Position numbers and translations under genes: made by a program. The notes under the pieces are model-generated. The model searched no databases. It was not told where the DNA came from and saw only the letters and a list, made by a program, of their open reading frames with translations. From positions 1-28,532 of the forward strand of contig DFFQ01000222.1 in assembly GCA_002371025.1 (NCBI GenBank): a stretch of 28,532 nucleotides of DNA, read 5' to 3'. The stretch is from Lachnospiraceae bacterium UBA3772 (GTDB taxonomy: Bacteria > Bacillota > Clostridia > Lachnospirales > Lachnospiraceae). This document shows, piece after piece, positions 24,170 to 28,532 of the stretch (positions are counted from its first letter, which is position 1; the number at the start of each line of letters is the position of its first letter).

Positions 24170-25729
24170 CTATAATCTCACAACTTCTGTTGCAATCTTT
24201 TCCTGAAATCTCACATCATGCTCTACCAGAAGCATTGTAGGCTTATACTGAAGGATCAGTTTTTCAATCTGCATTCTGGAAAATACATCTATATAATTTA
24301 ATGGCTCGTCCCATATATAAAGATGTGCCGGCGTAAGAAGACTTGAAGCAATCAGCACTTTCTTCTTCTGTCCCTCTGAAAAATCCTCCATATTCTTATC
24401 AAATTGCTCTCTTTCAAAATCTAACTGTCTTAGAATAGCAAGAAGAAGACTCTTATCGATATTTCTCTCTATGCAAAAATCATGAAGCTTTCCCTTTAAA
24501 TGAGAAGTGTCCTGATTGATATAAGAAATGATAAGCCCCGACGAAACTAAAAATCTGCCTTCAATAATAAGCCTTGCGCTATTTTTATTTATATCTTTAT
24601 TTTCTAATTCATGATCAAGATTTTTCTCATTTAAAAGCTGAAAAATTGCCTTTATCACACTGGATTTTCCGCATCCATTTTCACCGGAAAGAACTACCCT
24701 GTCACCTCTATTAACCTTAAATGTAAGGCCATCAAATAATTCTTTCCCTCCCTCATAAGAAAGCTTTAAATCTCTTGCTTCTATAAGGGTTTCTTTATGA
24801 AAGGCAAGCGGATTCAATTTAAGATCGACCACCTTTTCAATATCCTTAAGAAGCCCTTCTTTTTCCTCAATCTCCCTATCAACTCTTTTTTCATAAGATG
24901 TAACCCTAGACTGCATCTTCTTCGTCTTAGCACCTATCATTGCCCTCGTATCTATACATCTGTCATGATCTTTAAGAGGGTCAAATCCAATCTTCGTGCT
25001 CTCGTTCTTATCCGCCCAGCTTCTGCTTCTCTTTATGGATTCTCTGAGCTTTCCAATTTCTTTAAGATGCTTCTCATTTTCTGCTGCATTAAATGTATCT
25101 TTTTTCTGCTTGTTCTCCCACCAGCTTGAAAAATTGCCAGCCTGAACTTCCACCGTTGCCTTATTAAATACCAGCACATGATCACATACTGCATCAAGCA
25201 GGTCTCTGTCATGGGAAATAAGTATAAACCCTTTCTTTTTAGCCAGATACTCTTTAACTATCTTTCTTGCTTTAATATCCAGATGATTCGTTGGCTCATC
25301 TATCAGCAGGAACTCGTTTTCTCCTGCAAAAAGGGCTGCCAGCATAACCCTTGTCCTTTCTCCATGGCTTAAAGTCTTAAAAGGCCTGTAAAGACACTCT
25401 GGGTCCATTTTGATCTCATTCATCTGAATAAGGACCTGCCAGCTTTCCACCTGAGGTTTCCATATAGATATCAGCTCATCCGCCGTTTTTTCCAAGTCAC
25501 TTTCATTTACCTTAAACGGAAAATAATCAAAATGAACGCTGGATACAATGCTTCCCTGATAAGAATACTTTCCCAGCAAAAGATTGCAAAGCGTAGTCTT
25601 TCCCTTGCCATTCCTTCCAATAAGACCAAGCTTCCAATCGGTATCTATATTAAATGATACATTCTTAAGCACATCATATGGGCTGCCTTCGTATGCAAAT
25701 GTAAGATTACTAACTCTGATCTGTGACAT
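24170..25729 (-). CDS. Lsa-family ABC-F ribosome-protection ATPase
   Basis: This 519-residue cytoplasmic protein has two ABC domains and no membrane segment, the ABC-F layout. Members of the Lsa/Vga/VmlR group bind the ribosomal E site and dislodge lincosamides, streptogramin A and pleuromutilins. Domain 1: Walker A GLIGRNGKGKTT, signature LSHGERTRVMLAALF, Walker B LLIDEPTNHLD. Interdomain linker about residues 195-300, Lys/Arg/Glu-rich with RESIKRSRSWADKNE, the part that reaches the peptidyl-transferase centre. Domain 2: Walker A SGENGCGKSS, signature FSEGQKKKVLIASSL, Walker B YIWDEPLNYID; both catalytic Glu are present. The ATG has GGAGGC 7 nt upstream. The gene is preceded by a long leader with a small upstream ORF, which fits drug-inducible control. 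Actual resistance is inference. Confidence 0.92.
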   Translation of the reverse strand: MSQIRVSNLTFAYEGSPYDVLKNVSFNIDTDWKLGLIGRNGKGKTTLCNLLLGKYSYQGSIVSSVHFDYFPFKVNESDLEKTADELISIWKPQVESWQVLIQMNEIKMDPECLYRPFKTLSHGERTRVMLAALFAGENEFLLIDEPTNHLDIKARKIVKEYLAKKKGFILISHDRDLLDAVCDHVLVFNKATVEVQAGNFSSWWENKQKKDTFNAAENEKHLKEIGKLRESIKRSRSWADKNESTKIGFDPLKDHDRCIDTRAMIGAKTKKMQSRVTSYEKRVDREIEEKEGLLKDIEKVVDLKLNPLAFHKETLIEARDLKLSYEGGKELFDGLTFKVNRGDRVVLSGENGCGKSSVIKAIFQLLNEKNLDHELENKDINKNSARLIIEGRFLVSSGLIISYINQDTSHLKGKLHDFCIERNIDKSLLLAILRQLDFEREQFDKNMEDFSEGQKKKVLIASSLLTPAHLYIWDEPLNYIDVFSRMQIEKLILQYKPTMLLVEHDVRFQEKIATEVVRL

Positions 25730-25779
25730 ATATCTGCCTCCAATTCTCCCCGGTCTTTATTTCTTCTCCCGTAGCGGCA

Positions 25780-25854
25780 AACCTCTCGCATTTATGCGAT
25801 GGATAACATCTCGCGTTTATGCGACAGCCAACATCTCGCGAACGTTGTTCGCTC
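25780..25854. repeat. Three tandem 25-bp repeats, each with an internal dyad
   Basis: Units begin at 25780, 25805 and 25830, each opening AACMTCTCGC. The first two contain dyads around TCGCATTTATGCGA (25786-25799) and its near copy at 25811-25824; the third has a different dyad, GCGAACGTTGTTCGC (25838-25852). They lie in the ABC-F leader, between its start codon and the cloverleaf palindrome. Confidence 0.75.
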
Positions 25855-25868
25855 GATGATGCGGTCTC

Positions 25869-25984
25869 GCCAAGGTCGCTTATCTGCCGTCGGCAGATTA
25901 GTATAATAAAAATATCCGGCTTTTCGAATAAATTCGAAGCCGGATATTTTTATTATACTTATGCTTCGCATAAGCGACTTTGGC
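25869..25984. repeat. Composite cloverleaf-like palindromic element (copy 2)
   Basis: An outer 14-bp stem with one mismatch (25869-25882 with 25971-25984) encloses three hairpins: 25883-25897, a long central one with a 23-bp perfect stem (25900-25922 with 25937-25959), and 25958-25974. The central hairpin can also fold with an unpaired TT, a 7-bp inner stem and an AA loop, exactly the topology of the palindrome at 24-87. Sequence is unrelated to that copy. Confidence 0.8.
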
Positions 25985-26176
25985 TCAACTTCGCACAAAA
26001 AAATCCACCTTCGACCACCGAAAGCAGATTATCATACAAATTAAAATCAATATATGTAGAAAAAGCCCCTTAGGGTGCAAGTGATCTTAAAAGAATATGA
26101 TAATCTTATTTCGGTGTACGCAAAATAAAGACCTATAGGGTCTTAAATATAAAATCTGCAATTACCTAAAATAAAA

Positions 26177-26191
26177 CTATCTAATTCTCAT
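26177..26191 (-). CDS. Four-codon upstream ORF (MRIR) in the ABC-F leader
   Basis: ATG AGA ATT AGA TAG is preceded by a full AGGAGG (26196-26201) with a short 4-nt spacer. Such a strong ribosome site on so short an ORF suggests a stalling leader peptide rather than a functional product. Confidence 0.45.
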   Translation of the reverse strand: MRIR

Positions 26192-26234
26192 CGGTCCTCC
26201 TACACTAAATGTGCTTTTCTTTTTTTCTATTCAG

Positions 26235-26263
26235 AAAATAACATAATATTGTAAGTCTGTCAA
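26235..26263 (-). promoter_or_regulatory. Promoter of the ABC-F transcript
   Basis: On the minus strand a perfect -35 TTGACA (26258-26263), a 17-nt spacer and TATTTT (26235-26240). It is placed about 505 bp before the ABC-F start, between the terminator at 26281 and the small upstream ORF. Confidence 0.65.
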
Positions 26264-26280
26264 ATAGATTAAAAATGGCA

Positions 26281-26316
26281 AACAAAACGCCTATAAGCAT
26301 TTCTACTCATAGGCGC
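26281..26316 (-). terminator. Terminator of the small membrane-protein gene
   Basis: CGCCTAT (26288-26294) pairs with ATAGGCG (26309-26315), followed on the minus strand by TTTTGTTT. It lies 15 bp after the stop codon and separates this operon from the ABC-F promoter. Confidence 0.85.
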
Positions 26317-26330
26317 TCTATCACTTCTTT

Positions 26331-26723
26331 TTATTTTTTTAATTCATCTACAATAACATTTCCTGTTGGATAATAAATAATATGTCTAAGACCTTCTTCA
26401 TCATCAAACAGTATCCTGTCATCATCATACTCTATATCGAATTTACCTTCATATGTTGCAATAACATCACCTTCAACATCATAAACCGTTATTCTTCTTT
26501 CTATACCACCACCGAAATTACTCTGCTGTGTCTTAAGCGCACGCTTACCTGCTTCAGTTCCTTTAAAATACCAGATAGTTATTGACCATGCAGCTGCAAG
26601 TATTATAATTCCGGCAATCACACTGATAATTCTTGTCTTTTTATAAGCTACACATAAAGCACAAACTGCTATAATAATTATAATTGAAAGAAATGATAAT
26701 TTAATAATTGCTCCCACTGTCAT
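26331..26723 (-). CDS. Small membrane protein of unknown function
   Basis: I do not recognise this 130-residue protein. Two hydrophobic segments (about 7-26 and 33-52) form a hairpin in the membrane. The remaining 75 residues are polar and acidic and read as a small beta-strand domain (RRITVYDVEGDVIATYEGKF, EYDDDRILFDDEEG, HIIYYPTGNVIVDEL). By the positive-inside rule the short KKTR loop between the segments is cytoplasmic, placing the tail outside. The ATG has AGGAG 10 nt upstream. It is last in a possible operon with the two genes to its right, though 120 bp separate it from the nearest, and it has its own terminator. Confidence 0.75.
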   Translation of the reverse strand: MTVGAIIKLSFLSIIIIIAVCALCVAYKKTRIISVIAGIIILAAAWSITIWYFKGTEAGKRALKTQQSNFGGGIERRITVYDVEGDVIATYEGKFDIEYDDDRILFDDEEGLRHIIYYPTGNVIVDELKK

Positions 26724-26737
26724 AATATTTATTTCTC

Positions 26738-26840
26738 CTATACGCTTACTTCAATATAATCTGTAGACTTATCAACTGTTCTGCTTTCATCACGTGGCAA
26801 AATGCGTAACCATTATAGATTTTCCAGCATCTATTTCCAC
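26738..26840 (-). pseudogene. Possible remnant of a small gene split by a +1 frameshift
   Basis: Two adjoining open stretches in different frames both read like protein: VEIDAGKSIMVTHFAT (from GTG 26840) and RDESRTVDKSTDYIEVSV ending at TAG 26738. The junction is near 26794. No good ribosome site is seen. It fills the gap between the 305-codon and 130-codon genes. It could be chance. Confidence 0.25.
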
Positions 26841-26843
26841 CTG

Positions 26844-27740
26844 TTAAAACAGATCCAGCATGCTGTCCAGATACATCTCTTCCCTTAACTTTAAGACATA
26901 CTCAGGCTTTGTCATGTAATAAATGATAAATTCCAGCAGGATCGCAGATCCAAGGCTTCTACCTTCAATCTTAAAATTTGAAAATCCCATCGGCATATAT
27001 TTATCTTTTATATCCGACACTGAAATAAATGCCTTATTTTCCATTGCTTTAGAGAATTTATAGCCTTCGGCAGCATTTCGTGAAACACAAATCCAGTCGC
27101 TGCTTTCTTCTCCTAAGATCTTTTTACTGACACTTTCATAACATGCTTTTCTATTCGCACATTCAAAAGAACAGCACTCATTACATAAGAATTCAATCTT
27201 ATCTTTGTCTTTCTTTGATAATTTACTTAAACTATCAAATTCTTTATTAAGCCTGAAATCAGGAACCACAAAGGAAAATTCTTCGCGGTCCAGTTCTTTT
27301 TTTAGACTATTAAAATCCGTTAAAACCTTTGTAGTTGAAGATACAAAATAATAGTCTGGATAATTTTCTCTTAAATAATCTAAAAGCAGATCTGAATGAA
27401 TGATGATACCATTTTTAACGCTTCCATGATGAAAAATACGGCAGAGTTTATTTGCCTTATCATCCTTTAAATGTTCCTTTCTTATAAGAGAATTTGAAAG
27501 GGCCAGACGGGCAGAGATTTTATTATCATTCATAAGTCTAAAGACCTGTCCCATTTCGGCATCATTATTTTCAATCCTGCCTCCGCCCCAGAGAATATCT
27601 GACGGAGCGCCATATATAGAACCTATCTCGCACCAGTCATAAAAATATTCTCTTTTTTCATTAAAGAGAGGCAGGAAAACTTTATAAAATTCATAGAACT
27701 CAAATAGTCCCGGCAGATGATAATAAGCCTTCTTTTCCAT
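26844..27740 (-). CDS. Unassigned Cys-rich protein with U32-peptidase-like features
   Basis: This soluble protein has 298 residues from the ATG at 27740 (weak AGG upstream); an in-frame TTG at 27761 has no ribosome site. No signal peptide or membrane segment. A Cys cluster CNECCSFECANRKAC lies around residues 185-200, and a C-terminal phrase FKIEGRSLGSAILLEFIIYYMTKPEY resembles the FKIEGR...YV region of U32 proteins. U32 relatives such as UbiU/UbiV hold a 4Fe-4S cluster with four Cys, and their length is similar (about 300), so an iron-sulfur TIM-barrel-like protein is my best guess. The canonical U32 signature is not seen. It starts 28 bp after the M42 peptidase gene and is likely cotranscribed with it. 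Confidence 0.6.
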   Translation of the reverse strand: MEKKAYYHLPGLFEFYEFYKVFLPLFNEKREYFYDWCEIGSIYGAPSDILWGGGRIENNDAEMGQVFRLMNDNKISARLALSNSLIRKEHLKDDKANKLCRIFHHGSVKNGIIIHSDLLLDYLRENYPDYYFVSSTTKVLTDFNSLKKELDREEFSFVVPDFRLNKEFDSLSKLSKKDKDKIEFLCNECCSFECANRKACYESVSKKILGEESSDWICVSRNAAEGYKFSKAMENKAFISVSDIKDKYMPMGFSNFKIEGRSLGSAILLEFIIYYMTKPEYVLKLREEMYLDSMLDLF

Positions 27741-27768
27741 TTTCCTGCTATCTTTCTCCAAACTAATA

Positions 27769-28532
27769 TTAATTCAAAGCATACTGTATAAGGAGGCGAA
27801 GTACATTTTCAGCTCCTTCTCTATGGCTTCTTTCATAACCATGAGATGCATAAACTCCTGCTCCGATAAGGCCGTGCTTAAGGTCATTTCCGGCACCAAG
27901 AGTTGCCTCTACATCACTTCCATAATGTGGATAAATATCAACTGCATAATCAGCGCCGCTTTCCTTAGCTGCTGCCACAAGTCCCTGAACTATGCCGTAG
28001 CTGTAAGGTCCACCGCTATCCTTAGCACAGATTGAAACCTGTTTTTCTGTACAGGTAAGACCTTCGCCTACACAACCCATATCAACAGAAATGGCTTCTG
28101 TACAGCCCTCAGGTACATTTCCGCATCCACCATGTCCAACTTCCTCAAAAACAGTGATATGCGCATAAAGAGCTCTCTTTGGAGTGATCTTTTTCTCCTT
28201 GATATACTTAGCCAGTCCCAGTAATATTCCTACGCTGAGCTTATCATCTAAGAATCTTGATTTAATATAGCCTGACTTTGTAACTCTTACATTTGGCTCA
28301 AAGCAGACGATATCTCCTACTGAAATTCCTAATTTTTCTGTATCTTCCTTAGACTTTACGTCCTCATCCAATACAACTTCACATGTATCCCAGCTTCTTT
28401 TTGTATTGTTATATTCGCCATTAACATGGATAGAAGCATTGTTCAACTGAAATGTTCCTTCGTAAATTCCATCAAACTTTGTTACTACTCTTACATTTTC
28501 TGTCTCTGCATTATTTGGATTCATGCCTCCAA
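27769..28532 (-). CDS. M42-family metallo-aminopeptidase, 5' end beyond the window
   Basis: This is the C-terminal part of a cytoplasmic, two-metal M42 aminopeptidase, usually about 350 residues forming large complexes that trim peptides. The visible 254 codons stay open to the window edge: the ATG at 28524 is preceded in frame by Gly-Gly codons, and the family has more than 90 residues before this point, so that ATG is internal. Metal and catalytic motifs seen: SRFLDDKLSVG (bridging Asp), VFEEVGHGG (catalytic Glu pair), SVDMGCVG (metal Asp), and ASHGYERSH (metal His), with HYGSDVEA near the active site. It reads into the Cys-rich gene after 28 bp. Confidence 0.92.
   Translation of the reverse strand, partial: GGMNPNNAETENVRVVTKFDGIYEGTFQLNNASIHVNGEYNNTKRSWDTCEVVLDEDVKSKEDTEKLGISVGDIVCFEPNVRVTKSGYIKSRFLDDKLSVGILLGLAKYIKEKKITPKRALYAHITVFEEVGHGGCGNVPEGCTEAISVDMGCVGEGLTCTEKQVSICAKDSGGPYSYGIVQGLVAAAKESGADYAVDIYPHYGSDVEATLGAGNDLKHGLIGAGVYASHGYERSHREGAENVLRLLIQYALN

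Larger units (their letters stand above)
25985..26330 (-). promoter_or_regulatory. Promoter-proximal leader of the ABC-F gene, likely ribosome-mediated attenuator
   Basis: No protein gene of normal size lies here. On the minus strand there is a promoter (26235-26263), a 4-codon ORF with a strong ribosome site (26177-26191), a 6-bp hairpin (26128-26144), and a segment with a T-run (26060-26077). The first arm of that hairpin could instead pair with the segment before the T-run (AAG-CCCT with AGGG-CTT), making a terminator. Mutually exclusive folds after a tiny ORF are how many ABC-F and other ribosome-drug resistance genes are induced. Folding was done by eye. Confidence 0.5.

Noticed and set aside
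25780..25854. Possible CRISPR array
   Set aside because: The repeats are directly adjacent with no unique spacers, only three units, and no cas genes are in the window.
25869..25984. tRNA or tmRNA because of the cloverleaf shape
   Set aside because: No conserved tRNA positions, no TTC-loop consensus, and a 23-bp arm that no tRNA has.
25792..26073. Overlapping open frames on both strands (25792-25998 minus, 25819-26073 plus)
   Set aside because: They run through the palindrome and tandem repeats, lack ribosome sites, and their mirrored peptides are produced by the inverted repeat.

Overview
The window is an AT-rich segment of a low-GC Gram-positive genome. The YesM/YesN-type two-component pairs, lipoprotein sugar-binding proteins, a secreted GH53 galactanase and an Lsa-type ABC-F protein together suggest a gut or rumen Clostridia of the Lachnospiraceae kind (inference from gene content and codon use; no 16S or marker gene is present).

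Positions 1-9614 (all minus strand, read right to left) hold a sugar sensing and uptake block. A membrane-anchored sugar-binding protein, a YesM/LytS-type kinase, a YesN-type AraC regulator and a lipoprotein sugar-binding protein overlap one another by 4-14 bp. An AT-rich terminator and an activator-type promoter follow, then a ChvE/MmsA/MmsB-type CUT2 transporter. The layout matches the known XylFII-LytS-YesN / XylFGH arrangement, with one extra binding protein. Positions 9624-13232 (minus) hold a CsoR/RcnR-family metal sensor, a CbiM-CbiQ-CbiO energy-coupling-factor Ni/Co transporter and queC. The queC stop codon lies only 9 bp before the sugar-sensor start.

Positions 13293-22186 (plus) hold a second, unrelated system with the same logic. 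A type II binding protein, a YesM-type kinase and an AraC-type regulator stand in the order of the staphylococcal HptA-HptS-HptR sugar-phosphate sensor. They are followed by a second binding protein, a fused two-domain permease and an ABC ATPase that carries an insertion of about 120 residues. Two complete binding protein-kinase-regulator systems, each next to its own ABC transporter, thus sit back to back around the metal/queuosine genes.

Positions 22217-28532 (minus) hold a GH53 endo-galactanase lipoprotein with a C-terminal carbohydrate-binding-like module; an Lsa-family ABC-F ribosome-protection ATPase with a leader of about 500 bp; a small membrane protein; an unassigned Cys-rich protein with U32-like features; and the 3' part of an M42 aminopeptidase. 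The ABC-F leader contains a consensus-like promoter, a 4-codon upstream ORF, alternative hairpins, a 116-bp cloverleaf-like palindrome and three 25-bp tandem repeats. A second palindrome with the same internal topology lies at positions 9-102. No rRNA, tRNA, CRISPR array, insertion sequence or phage gene was recognised.
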